A stretch of DNA of 24,409 nt from Bifidobacteriaceae bacterium (GTDB taxonomy: Bacteria; Actinomycetota; Actinomycetes; Actinomycetales; Bifidobacteriaceae): positions 1-24,409 of the forward strand of contig JAUMUB010000004.1 in NCBI GenBank assembly GCA_030530905.1, written 5' to 3'. The notes under the pieces were generated by a model that was given only the letters and a program-made list of their open reading frames with translations, was not told the DNA's origin and made no database searches. Below, piece by piece: positions 16,761 to 22,630 of the stretch (position 1 is its first letter; each line of letters opens with the position of its first letter). A program made the position numbers and the translations under genes.

Positions 16761-18249
16761 CAGCATTTACCTCAACGTCAAAACGTGGCTCTGGTTCTTG
16801 TGGCTCTTCAGCTTTTAGACGTTTCAATTCATCTTCCGCATCAATTCCAGTCACCTGTTCTAACAACTCGTAAACTGTTTGATCGCTTACCACACCAAAC
16901 AACGACTTAGCAATATTCGCACGTTCAGCATCATTTTGTGGCAAGTTAGGACTGAAAATAACAGCAGTTTGATTGATAGCTTGATAATTCGTAGCTTCAT
17001 TGCCTTTAACTTTCCAGATATTTACCGCTAAGCGTAACCGTCGCATAAGTCCTTTTTTGAATAGACGTTCTTGCTTGCTACGGTAATTATCAGATGCCAT
17101 CAGTTTGTATTTCATTGATTCGCCTGACTGGATACCGCTAAAGTTATTGTCAAGAATATCAGGCGTAAACGTAAAGCGAAGAATATCATTCACTAGGCGT
17201 TGCTTATACGCTTCAGCACCAGCTGAGTCATATTGCTTAACTAAGTATTTAGCATCTGGTTGTGAACCACCAGGATTAGGATTATCGTCAAGCACAGCAA
17301 TTTGTGCTTTCTTAAAACCAAGCGCTACACCCAGACGTCCATTAGGATTAACACGACCATCTTCAAGATAATCGTTATCATCTGAACCAGTATAAGGATT
17401 TCCAGTGATTACCAAGATAGCATCATTACTATTTTGTTGGAAATTAGCCAGTTCAGATTGTGATAAATCGTAAGCGTCAATGTCATCAAGAACTGATTCA
17501 TAAGCGCCTGTGCGGTCTTCGTTATTCTTAAATTCGTTAATTGGAACACCTTTAAGATAATGTTGTACTGGTTCATCAACTAAACGAAGGCCAAACTTGT
17601 CTTGATTATCGTCAACATACGTGTAAATCATGTTGTCTGAATAGACACGCACTACCATTTTGCGGTGACCCCTACCATAATCAACTTCATAATAATTGAC
17701 ACCTAACAATGATTTTTGTTGGTAGGTATCATCATAAATAACAAATGTCTGTTCTGGTGCTAAATGATACAGCTTTAAAACGATATTGCCGTTTTCATCT
17801 TCTTCTGGATTTAGCAACTCATAAGCACGCCCATAAATAGATAAGTCAGTCTTAATCAAGATATTGTGATAGGCTTCGTTTGTTTGTTCAGAAAACGTAT
17901 CAATCAATTCTTGGAGCGTTTTATCCTCGTTTATATACTTAACAGGATTGCCAAGCATATAGCCTTGTTCAAATACTGTAATGTACTTAGCAAAGTCGCT
18001 TGAAATACGATTATCAGCCGCAAATTCGTCTGTTTTATCAGGACGGTACTTTATATTGTTATCACCTAAATAGTACCGTTTAAGCTCTTTTAAACGCTCA
18101 ATTTGCAGCTTATGTGTATTGATATATCGTTTTAATTGTTCAATCCATTTTTGAGACGCAAAATCAATAGCTTCGTAGTCTTCCGTCAGCATGATAATTT
18201 GGTCGTTACTATGTGGATTAAATCTGGTTTTAGATAAAAATTTTACCAT
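16729..18249 (-). CDS. Portal protein, SPP1 gp6-like
   Basis: This protein of about 506 residues has the features of SPP1-type portals: the N-terminal region with LKRYYLGDNNIKYRP, then RISSDFAKYITVFEQGYMLG, and later GIQSGESMKYKLMASDNYRS, a well-conserved portal segment. The portal is the dodecameric channel at the capsid vertex through which DNA is packaged by the terminase and to which the neck attaches. The frame is open to a TTG at 18261 overlapping the TerL stop, but ATG 18249 has GAGG six nt upstream and is the likely start. The C-terminus is acidic and Glu/Pro-rich (about 480-510). Confidence 0.92.
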   Translation of the reverse strand: MVKFLSKTRFNPHSNDQIIMLTEDYEAIDFASQKWIEQLKRYINTHKLQIERLKELKRYYLGDNNIKYRPDKTDEFAADNRISSDFAKYITVFEQGYMLGNPVKYINEDKTLQELIDTFSEQTNEAYHNILIKTDLSIYGRAYELLNPEEDENGNIVLKLYHLAPEQTFVIYDDTYQQKSLLGVNYYEVDYGRGHRKMVVRVYSDNMIYTYVDDNQDKFGLRLVDEPVQHYLKGVPINEFKNNEDRTGAYESVLDDIDAYDLSQSELANFQQNSNDAILVITGNPYTGSDDNDYLEDGRVNPNGRLGVALGFKKAQIAVLDDNPNPGGSQPDAKYLVKQYDSAGAEAYKQRLVNDILRFTFTPDILDNNFSGIQSGESMKYKLMASDNYRSKQERLFKKGLMRRLRLAVNIWKVKGNEATNYQAINQTAVIFSPNLPQNDAERANIAKSLFGVVSDQTVYELLEQVTGIDAEDELKRLKAEEPQEPEPRFDVEVNADDEENGEEAR

Positions 18250-18257
18250 GTGTTCCC

Positions 18258-19544
18258 TCAAAATAAATAGCTTGCTTTCTTAGCTTTCTCTCTCATGTTG
18301 CTGTTTGCTCTCATATCGTCAGCAAACGCGTATCTTGTTGCGTCGATCGTGTGGTTATCCTTATCTTCTAGTCTTGGTTTAGGATTACCGTCACGGTCAA
18401 CTTGATAGTCAATATTTTCAAATTCTCGTGCGATGTTCGGTGTGCGTTTTGGGTCAATACAAATGAAATCTAAATCATCAAGCCAACGTTCACCAAATTC
18501 AACCGAGTCAGGACCTTTTTTAACACCGTACACATTAGGTAGGTTAAAGTCACCATGAAGTTCAGCAATAGACTTAGGTTCAGCACTATCTGCACCGATT
18601 CGGTCCGATTGATAACCTCGCGACTTAATCCAGTTAGCAGCTTGACGGTTGCTGATTTTTTGACCGTAATATTCGTCAATTGCATAAATGCCATTGTGTT
18701 TCTTGTCATAATGCCAACGAACGAATGCCAGCGGGTCAGTCGCATAACCAAAGTCGAGACCGTTTCTGATATTGTCAAAGTTAGCTATTAAATCATCTGG
18801 TATTGTTTCAAAGCGTAAATTATCGAACGGAACTACACCAGAACCGATAGCCTCACCAAGGTATTCCCAACGATAACGCCGCTCATCTCTAGCCTTAGTT
18901 GATTCGGCTTCCTCGATAAACTCTTTTGAAATGTAAGGATTATCAAGATATGTCGAATGGTGAACGAATGTATTAGCTGGTTGAAACTGCGTACCGTATT
19001 TCTTATTAACCCATGACTGTTTTCGTTTCGGTGGGTTGTACGTGTAGAAAAACTTATAAAAAAGACCACTACTCAGCTCACCACGTAGCAGTGAGTTAGT
19101 AATAGTCTTGACTTCATCTTCAGTTTTAAATTCAGCTAATTCTTCAATCCAACCAATTGCAAACGGAAACTGACTGTCTTTCAGTGACTTGATACGTTCT
19201 GGATACTGTGCACCACGAAATACAATATAGTTGCCACGAGGTAAATAGGTTATGCGCAACGGCGACTTGTTAAACTTAAATAAGTGCGATACATGTTGCT
19301 CACTGATTGCCCATTTAAGTTGCTCATAAACTGACTGTTCAAGTGTGTTATCTGTCTTACGAATACACACAGCGTTAACTGCATAGCGCATAATAAGCTG
19401 AATAATGATATGTGCCACATCTGATGACTTACCAGAACCACGTCCACCCTCGCAAACAACATGCAGAATACTTTGATTGAGACTAGCTCGCCAGACATCA
19501 TGAAACTTTGGTGGTATCAAACTTGAAAGCTTAACTGATGTCAT
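18258..19544 (-). CDS. terL: Terminase large subunit (PBSX/Terminase_3 type)
   Basis: This ATPase-nuclease packages DNA into the procapsid. Counting from an upstream TTG (19550), the Walker A motif GGRGSGKS is at 35-42, the Walker B-like IGWIEE at about 131-137, and a YTYNP coupling-type motif at 169-173. The RNase H-like nuclease shows its acidic residues in GLDFG (D266), GADSA (D321) and NHTIDATRYA (D403). All key residues appear intact. Start ATG 19544 is preferred because GGTGG lies about 9 nt upstream; it overlaps the terS 3' end. The order terS-terL-portal is standard. Confidence 0.95.
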   Translation of the reverse strand: MTSVKLSSLIPPKFHDVWRASLNQSILHVVCEGGRGSGKSSDVAHIIIQLIMRYAVNAVCIRKTDNTLEQSVYEQLKWAISEQHVSHLFKFNKSPLRITYLPRGNYIVFRGAQYPERIKSLKDSQFPFAIGWIEELAEFKTEDEVKTITNSLLRGELSSGLFYKFFYTYNPPKRKQSWVNKKYGTQFQPANTFVHHSTYLDNPYISKEFIEEAESTKARDERRYRWEYLGEAIGSGVVPFDNLRFETIPDDLIANFDNIRNGLDFGYATDPLAFVRWHYDKKHNGIYAIDEYYGQKISNRQAANWIKSRGYQSDRIGADSAEPKSIAELHGDFNLPNVYGVKKGPDSVEFGERWLDDLDFICIDPKRTPNIAREFENIDYQVDRDGNPKPRLEDKDNHTIDATRYAFADDMRANSNMREKAKKASYLF

Positions 19545-19956
19545 CTTCAAACACCACCTGCTCGACAGTCGCGTCTAATTCAACTTTATCAGTAAATAAC
19601 CTATAACGTTTTCCAAGCAACTCAGCTGCTTTAGTTCGAGCCTGTACTGGTGGAACAGCATTAACAACTTTCTGTGTACCCTCACCGTCCAAAACAAGTA
19701 GTGGTTCAGTCTTTTCGCCACGCATGACAGAGGTTAGGAACTCTAGGACTTCTTGCTGGTCTGCCACACGTTCAGACTTTAATTTTTCGAGTTGCTCATC
19801 TATATAGGCTTTAACCTTAACATTTCCTAACATTCTTGATGCTGCTGCACTTGCTACATTATCCTTTTTAACGCTAGGATACGCAGCTTTATAGGCTCTT
19901 GTAGCATTTAAGTCAATGATGTACTCATCGGCAAAAATCTTCTGTTTTTCTGTCAT
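19531..19956 (-). CDS. terS: Terminase small subunit
   Basis: The N-terminal region MTEKQKIFADEYIIDLNATR, followed by AYKAAYPSVKKDNVASAAAS and SRMLGNVKVKAYI, is the classic Terminase_2 DNA-binding domain that recognises the packaging site and loads TerL. The C-terminal part (about 70-141) is the oligomerisation/regulatory region. The frame is open upstream to 20004, but those codons lie in a terminator hairpin, so that start is rejected. ATG 19956 fits family starts. ATG 19968 is possible, though GGAGG is only 2 nt from it. It is the first gene of the late operon. Confidence 0.9.
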   Translation of the reverse strand: MTEKQKIFADEYIIDLNATRAYKAAYPSVKKDNVASAAASRMLGNVKVKAYIDEQLEKLKSERVADQQEVLEFLTSVMRGEKTEPLLVLDGEGTQKVVNAVPPVQARTKAAELLGKRYRLFTDKVELDATVEQVVFEDDIS

Positions 19957-19984
19957 CCCATTTTCCATCACCTCCAAACATAAC

Positions 19985-20017
19985 AAAAAGGGCAGACACT
20001 TCATAGGTGCCTTACCC
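19985..20017 (-). terminator. Intrinsic terminator immediately upstream of terS
   Basis: On the minus strand GGGTAAGGCAC pairs with GTGTCTGCCC (two G-U pairs and one bulged A) across a 7-nt loop, followed by TTTTTG. It would stop transcripts coming from the early region or from the candidate late promoter only about 10 nt upstream. It lies between that promoter and the terS ribosome site. Confidence 0.7.
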
Positions 20018-20035
20018 TCATTTCTTGATGATACT

Positions 20036-20044
20036 ATAATAACA
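20036..20044 (-). promoter_or_regulatory. Candidate late promoter (extended -10, no -35)
   Basis: Minus strand TGTTATTAT matches the extended -10 TGnTATAAT with one mismatch. The -35 region (AGCGCA at 20059-20064) does not resemble TTGACA, as expected for an activator-dependent promoter. Transcription would start near 20029 and read into terS. Four 10-bp repeats lie just upstream. Confidence 0.5.
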
Positions 20045-20070
20045 CGTTAAAACTGCAATGCGCTGTCTCT

Positions 20071-20110
20071 TTATGTCTTGTTATGTCTTACTATGACTTG
20101 TTATGTCAGC
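20071..20110 (-). repeat. Four 10-bp direct repeats upstream of late promoter (candidate activator sites)
   Basis: Plus-strand units are TTATGTCTTG, TTATGTCTTA, CTATGACTTG and TTATGTCAGC, exactly 10 bp each. They span about -42 to -81 from the inferred start of the terS transcript, one helical turn apart, and overlap the last codons and stop of the ArpU-like gene. The block at 20061-20070 (CGCTGTCTCT) may be a fifth, degenerate unit. Position and period suggest binding of an activator on one DNA face. Confidence 0.6.
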
Positions 20111-20506
20111 ATTTTCAAGATCTTTTTGAGCAGCTTTTTTCAGTCTAAAATAAGTTCGCTCGCTGATTACCATTTCATCCATTACTTCATACATCGACAT
20201 CTTATCAATGTACACAAGACTTAGAATAGTTCTGCTTGCAGTATCTTCCAAACTATCAATCATATTCTGCAATTCTCTGCGCTTTTGAATAGCTTCAACT
20301 GTCTTATTATCAATCTCATCAATCGAATCAAGTAATTCAACATATACATCATCTTGCTTTCTATTCAATCCACCTTTGACCTTATCAGCGGACCATCGAG
20401 GACTTGAAAGTAATGAAGCACTAAGTCTATCTCGTCGTCTGATTAAACTTTGGATGTATAAATCTAAATTTCTTAAATCTTTCAAAATAGTCTTAGCTCT
20501 ACTCAC
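20081..20506 (-). CDS. ArpU/DUF1492-family late transcriptional regulator
   Basis: This protein of about 141 residues is helical and basic. A long N-terminal helical region holds RAKTILKDLRNLDLYIQSLI and PRWSADKVKGG. The C-terminal sigma-region-4-like helix-turn-helix is at about 93-133 (TILSLVYIDKMSMYEVMDEM, then ISERTYFRLKKAA). Proteins of this group, encoded just before terS, are the late activators (Ltr/ArpU/RinA-like) that switch on the packaging-to-lysis operon in Gram-positive phages. The frame is open to a TTG at 20512, but GGAGG is 1 nt from it and 7 nt from GTG 20506, so GTG is chosen. Its 3' end contains the 10-bp repeats it may bind itself. Confidence 0.85.
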   Translation of the reverse strand: MSRAKTILKDLRNLDLYIQSLIRRRDRLSASLLSSPRWSADKVKGGLNRKQDDVYVELLDSIDEIDNKTVEAIQKRRELQNMIDSLEDTASRTILSLVYIDKMSMYEVMDEMVISERTYFRLKKAAQKDLENADITSHSKT

Positions 20507-20522
20507 TTTCAATCCTCCGATA

Positions 20523-20531
20523 TGATATAAT
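20523..20531 (+). promoter_or_regulatory. Candidate plus-strand promoter (perfect extended -10)
   Basis: TGATATAAT matches TGnTATAAT exactly. No -35 is seen at the expected distance. A transcript starting near 20538 would meet the plus-strand terminator at 20556-20582, so it would be only about 45 nt. No plus-strand gene lies downstream. It could also occur by chance in AT-rich DNA. Confidence 0.35.
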
Positions 20532-20532
20532 A

Positions 20533-20541
20533 GTTATAGCA
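20533..20541 (-). promoter_or_regulatory. Candidate promoter of the ArpU-like gene
   Basis: Minus-strand TGCTATAAC matches the extended -10 with one mismatch and would start RNA near 20526, about 20 nt before the GTG start of the regulator. The -35 region is poor. It faces the plus-strand candidate within the inverted repeat. Confidence 0.4.
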
Positions 20542-20555
20542 TTTTAAATCATATC

Positions 20556-20582
20556 GAGCTTGCGTGAGCAGGCTCTTTTTTT
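20556..20582 (+). terminator. Plus-strand intrinsic terminator
   Basis: GAGCTTGC and GCAGGCTC form an 8-bp stem (one G-U pair) with loop GTGA, followed directly by TTTTTTT. The run of T is on the plus strand only, so it acts on rightward transcripts, although no plus-strand gene is seen in the window. Confidence 0.75.
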
Positions 20583-20585
20583 ATT

Positions 20586-20609
20586 AAAAACGGGCAGGCG
20601 CACGACCCG
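20586..20609 (-). terminator. Minus-strand intrinsic terminator upstream of ArpU-like gene
   Basis: Minus strand CGGGTCG...CCTGCCCG forms a GC-rich hairpin (one internal mismatch) followed by TTTTT. It faces the plus-strand terminator, with the two T runs only 3 nt apart. It would separate early transcription from the ArpU-like gene. Confidence 0.65.
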
Positions 20610-20660
20610 ACCACCATTTTTAGTAGCGCCTTGCATAATAACAGCCGACTGTTAGAGCTG
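20586..20660 (-). ncRNA. Candidate ~75-nt structured leader or small RNA
   Basis: A perfect extended -10 upstream and a terminator downstream would give an RNA of about 75 nt. It contains a 6-bp hairpin, TAACAG/CTGTTA with a TCGG tetraloop (20639-20654). The minus-strand segment AGGCGC (20626-20631) can pair with GCGCCT (20596-20601), which is part of the terminator stem. The two folds exclude each other, as in attenuators. No known riboswitch family is recognised. It may act on ArpU expression by controlled read-through or be an independent small RNA. Confidence 0.4.
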
Positions 20661-20666
20661 CGTTAG

Positions 20667-20675
20667 ATTATAGCA
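20667..20675 (-). promoter_or_regulatory. Candidate minus-strand promoter (perfect extended -10)
   Basis: Minus-strand TGCTATAAT matches the extended -10 exactly. At a 17-bp spacing the -35 region reads GAGACC (three of six matches to TTGACA). Transcription would start near 20660 and read leftward into the structured leader. Confidence 0.55.
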
Positions 20676-20716
20676 GTAACACTTAAAAAGGTCTCCTCAC
20701 TTTCTATATTTTCATT

Positions 20717-20773
20717 TCAGCCTTGCCAGCTAGCGCCTAGTAACCAACTGACTTGTACTTTTAGAAATTGCAA
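20717..20773 (-). CDS. Possible 18-aa leader peptide
   Basis: A TTG codon at 20773 has GGAGG seven nt upstream and opens a short frame (MQFLKVQVSWLLGASWQG, stop TGA at 20717). The ribosome site is partly inside a small GGAG-GAA-CTCC hairpin. This interval holds no other gene. The peptide has no known relative that I recognise, and it may not be translated. Confidence 0.2.
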   Translation of the reverse strand: MQFLKVQVSWLLGASWQG

Positions 20774-20810
20774 AGGAGTTCCTCCATTCTTTTTTTAAAA
20801 TTCTAGGCTT

Positions 20811-20850
20811 ATACCCACGAACCGAATCGAACGGTTCTAGATACCATTGC
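20811..20850 (-). repeat. 40-bp direct repeat, copy A (T-arm-like hairpin)
   Basis: Identical over 40 bp to 21025-21064, and both are followed by GGT after one mismatched base. On the minus strand it contains a 6-bp stem, GAACCG/CGGTTC, closing the loop TTCGATT, which fits the tRNA T-loop consensus. In this copy the flanks ACCCGC and GTGGGT can also pair (one G-U) like an acceptor stem. The element therefore resembles a tRNA reduced to acceptor and T-arm, about 43 nt long. Confidence 0.8.
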
Positions 20851-20942
20851 GGGTTACATTTCCATGTCTGTAAATTCAATTTGATTGTCTAAAATGCCAC
20901 TACATACATAGATACTTTGGAAATTGGGACTATTTCTGGTTA

Positions 20943-21022
20943 TAGAGAGGGAGGGATTCGAACCCTCAAAGCTTTACGCTCCCTGATTTCAGGTAACCAT
21001 CTTCCAATTCTGAGACCTCTCT
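20943..21022 (-). tRNA. tRNA-like gene or degenerate tRNA (isotype undetermined)
   Basis: On the minus strand a 7-bp acceptor stem AGAGAGG/CCTCTCT is perfect. The T-arm GAGGG-TTCGAAT-CCCTC is perfect, and a D-arm-like segment (TCAGAATTGGAAGATGG) includes the invariant GG. The variable region is long (AGC-GTAAA-GCT), as in Leu/Ser-type tRNAs. The anticodon arm does not fold into a good 5-bp stem with a 7-nt loop: the bases CCTGAAATCAGG form a self-complementary block instead, and the best alternative has a mismatch and an 8-nt loop. CCA is not encoded. It is either a decayed tRNA or a tRNA-like RNA with another role. It lies between the two 40-bp repeats. Confidence 0.55.
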
Positions 21023-21024
21023 GA

Positions 21025-21064
21025 ATACCCACGAACCGAATCGAACGGTTCTAGATACCATTGC
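21025..21064 (-). repeat. 40-bp direct repeat, copy B (T-arm-like hairpin)
   Basis: This second copy begins 6 nt after the YopX-like gene's stop codon and ends 3 nt before the tRNA-like gene (reading on the minus strand). It has the same T-arm-like hairpin (21033-21051) as copy A. The acceptor-like flank is weaker here (ACCAGC against GTGGGT, one mismatch). Spacing between copies is 214 bp. Confidence 0.8.
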
Positions 21065-21070
21065 TGGTCA

Positions 21071-21454
21071 TTATCCTTCTAATAATTCTGGATTTTCGTA
21101 AATGTTACCAACAACTTCGAGAGAACTAAAGTAAATGTCTTCGGCCAGTTCTCCAAAAGTAAAAAAATAACCTCCATCATCTACTAATCCAAATCCTGCA
21201 AAGTCCTTGTTATATGTTACAGCCCCTGTGAAAGCATTAACGACATACTTATATTTAACAATATCACCCTCATAAATCTCTTTGCCGTTCTTATCTTTAA
21301 GCCCTGTTGATTGCATGAGGATAAAATCGCTCGCTGGCACTTCATCAAAAGCAATTTCGTCATAACTTAGCAATAAAGTATCATCTTTGAAAGGATAGAC
21401 ATCGTGATACATCACTTCGCCTTCTTCCGTCCAAACTCTAAATTTTGGTTTCAT
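21071..21454 (-). CDS. YopX family protein
   Basis: This 127-residue protein begins MKPKFRVWTEEGEVMYHDVY. It contains the YopX hallmarks FILMQSTGLKDKNGKEIYEG (about 63-82), DIVKYKYV, and a C-terminal VVGNIYENPELL. YopX proteins are common in Firmicute phages and prophages and have no established function. The frame is open further upstream (to 21568), but ATG 21454 is preceded by GAGGTGG and matches family starts. The gene overlaps the DUF1642 gene by 17 nt. It is the last clear protein gene before the repeat/tRNA-like interval. Confidence 0.88.
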   Translation of the reverse strand: MKPKFRVWTEEGEVMYHDVYPFKDDTLLLSYDEIAFDEVPASDFILMQSTGLKDKNGKEIYEGDIVKYKYVVNAFTGAVTYNKDFAGFGLVDDGGYFFTFGELAEDIYFSSLEVVGNIYENPELLEG

Positions 21455-21833
21455 CTTCCACCTCTTTAATTTCAAACGCTGGGTTATTCCAAATTCCAAC
21501 ACCTTCCCACGTCTCCTGTGTTTGTTCCACGCCCGACGTGAAAGGACTACAAGACATAAACCATTCACCTAGCTTCTCATTCCAACCCAGATATTGGTTT
21601 GTGTCTCTAAAAGAAGCGAGATACAGCTTCTCTTTCTCAACCTCATATCCGAAAAGCTTCATCTTAACAAGTGTCACAATTGGTTTGTTATCATCATTAT
21701 CAAACCAAATGTCTATTTGTCTTACCGGTTTACAGCCCTGAACACAGAGACATTGTACGCTATATTCAAAATTATCTTTGTGTTCCTCGTACCAATCAGC
21801 CACGTATTGCGGTACCACTGGTTTTTTGTCCAT
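21438..21833 (-). CDS. DUF1642 family protein
   Basis: This 131-residue protein has the DUF1642 start pattern KPVVPQYVADWYEEHKDNFE (about 4-23) and the family's C-terminal pattern WNNPAFEIKEVE (about 115-126). Such proteins are small, acidic and typical of the early accessory region of Streptococcus and Lactococcus phages; their function is unknown. AGGAGG lies 6 nt before ATG 21833. It carries two close cysteines (CLCVQGC at about 28-34), which may be incidental. Confidence 0.82.
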   Translation of the reverse strand: MDKKPVVPQYVADWYEEHKDNFEYSVQCLCVQGCKPVRQIDIWFDNDDNKPIVTLVKMKLFGYEVEKEKLYLASFRDTNQYLGWNEKLGEWFMSCSPFTSGVEQTQETWEGVGIWNNPAFEIKEVEDETKI

Positions 21834-21879
21834 GTTTATCCTCCTAACAACTTTATCAACAAAACTAAAATGATAGTAA

Positions 21880-22377
21880 TTACAACCCGCAGAACGCCGC
21901 AGCTTTCATTGTTATATATTTGCGTTTACGTTGCTTGTCTTCTTTATCAGATACAACATCATCCACCTCGATTTTATCTTCAGGCGGTTCTTCGTCACAG
22001 CTAACCTCTTCCATGTGCAGCTTTACTCTTTCAATGCCGTTTCTTTGTTCGTACTGTGAAAGATATCCCAATTTCACACCTAAAAATTCAGCGCATTTTT
22101 CACGGGTGCCAGTAAATAACCACTCGCCATCCTTAAACAACTGATATATCCAAACCTTGCGGCGTTCTTTCTCCTCTCGTGGTTTGCGTGTTAGTGTTCG
22201 CAGTTCTCTGCGTTTCTCCTGTAAAACATGCATACCTTTTCGCTGTCTAGTATATACAGTAACTGGGGAAATCCCTAGCTTTTCAGCAATCTCGTTAACT
22301 GTTCCTGTAAATACCACATTGCCATCCATTATCAAATCATAGATAATAACTTCCCTTTTGTAATTCGCGTTACCCAT
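21880..22377 (-). CDS. Protein with two tandem HTH-like modules, unknown function
   Basis: This 165-residue protein contains an internal duplication offset by 65 residues. Module 1 (about 12-46) reads IYDLIMDGNVVFTGT then AEKLGISPVTVY; module 2 (about 77-110) reads IYQLFKDGEWLFTGT then AEFLGVKLGYL. Shared positions are Y, DG, FTGT, AE, L and G. Each module looks like a short beta hairpin followed by a helix-turn-helix. This pattern is seen as a single module in other Firmicute phage proteins. The linker is strongly basic (residues 55-75), and the tail is acidic then basic. DNA binding is inferred. AAAGG lies 9 nt before ATG 22377. Confidence 0.65.
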   Translation of the reverse strand: MGNANYKREVIIYDLIMDGNVVFTGTVNEIAEKLGISPVTVYTRQRKGMHVLQEKRRELRTLTRKPREEKERRKVWIYQLFKDGEWLFTGTREKCAEFLGVKLGYLSQYEQRNGIERVKLHMEEVSCDEEPPEDKIEVDDVVSDKEDKQRKRKYITMKAAAFCGL

Positions 22378-22447
22378 CTTTCATTACCTTTCTCATCATT
22401 TTTTCAACTCTTTCATTTGGCAAATTGCCATCAGCCAATATAGTAAA

Positions 22448-22630
22448 TCAATTATCTTCTTGCACCTCAATTGTTAAAATATCATCTGTTAGAAAGACAA
22501 TTTTTGATTCAGAAAAAGTTTTAAAATCATCTGGAATTTTCCAACTTTCAATCAAAGCGTCATATGCTTCTCTAGTCATATTGTAGATTTGTGTTTTTGC
22601 TCCGCTTTTCGATGTAATCCGAACTATCAC
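22448..22630 (-). CDS. Hypothetical protein (60 aa)
   Basis: This small protein begins MIVRITSKSGAKTQIYNMTR and ends in the acidic DILTIEVQEDN. It appears to be a compact alpha/beta protein: strand, helix (REAYDALIESW), then strands (SKIVFLTDD, ILTIEVQE). It starts with GTG at 22630, overlapping the RusA stop by 4 nt, with GAGG seven nt upstream, so it is probably coupled to RusA translation. I do not recognise a family. Confidence 0.65.
   Translation of the reverse strand: MIVRITSKSGAKTQIYNMTREAYDALIESWKIPDDFKTFSESKIVFLTDDILTIEVQEDN

Larger units (their letters stand above)
20518..20556. repeat. 9-bp perfect inverted repeat enclosing two facing -10 elements (candidate operator)
   Basis: CGATATGAT (20518-20526) and ATCATATCG (20548-20556) are exact reverse complements separated by 21 bp. 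The interval holds a plus-strand and a minus-strand extended -10. The left arm touches the ArpU ribosome site. A repressor or ArpU itself could bind here; the arms could also pair in RNA. Confidence 0.55.

Noticed and set aside
18470..18778. Second minus-strand frame of 102 codons
   Set aside because: It lies entirely within terL in another frame, with no ribosome site and no family resemblance.
19957..20004. N-terminal extension of TerS (first codons MKCLPFLLCLEV)
   Set aside because: These codons fall in and just after the terminator hairpin, are unlike TerS starts, and precede the GGAGG ribosome site.
20811..20850. CRISPR-like repeat
   Set aside because: Only two copies, 214 bp apart, with a tRNA-like gene between them; no array spacing and no cas genes.
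20811..20854. Complete tRNA with CTA (amber suppressor) anticodon
   Set aside because: An ATGGT/ACCGT stem with loop ATCTAGA can be drawn, but its 3' strand uses the same bases as the T-arm stem, so both cannot form in one tRNA.
22370..22438. 22-codon frame beginning TTG (LADGNLPNERVEKMM)
   Set aside because: Protein-like in look but no ribosome site, very short, and in frame after the stop of the 60-aa gene; not enough support.
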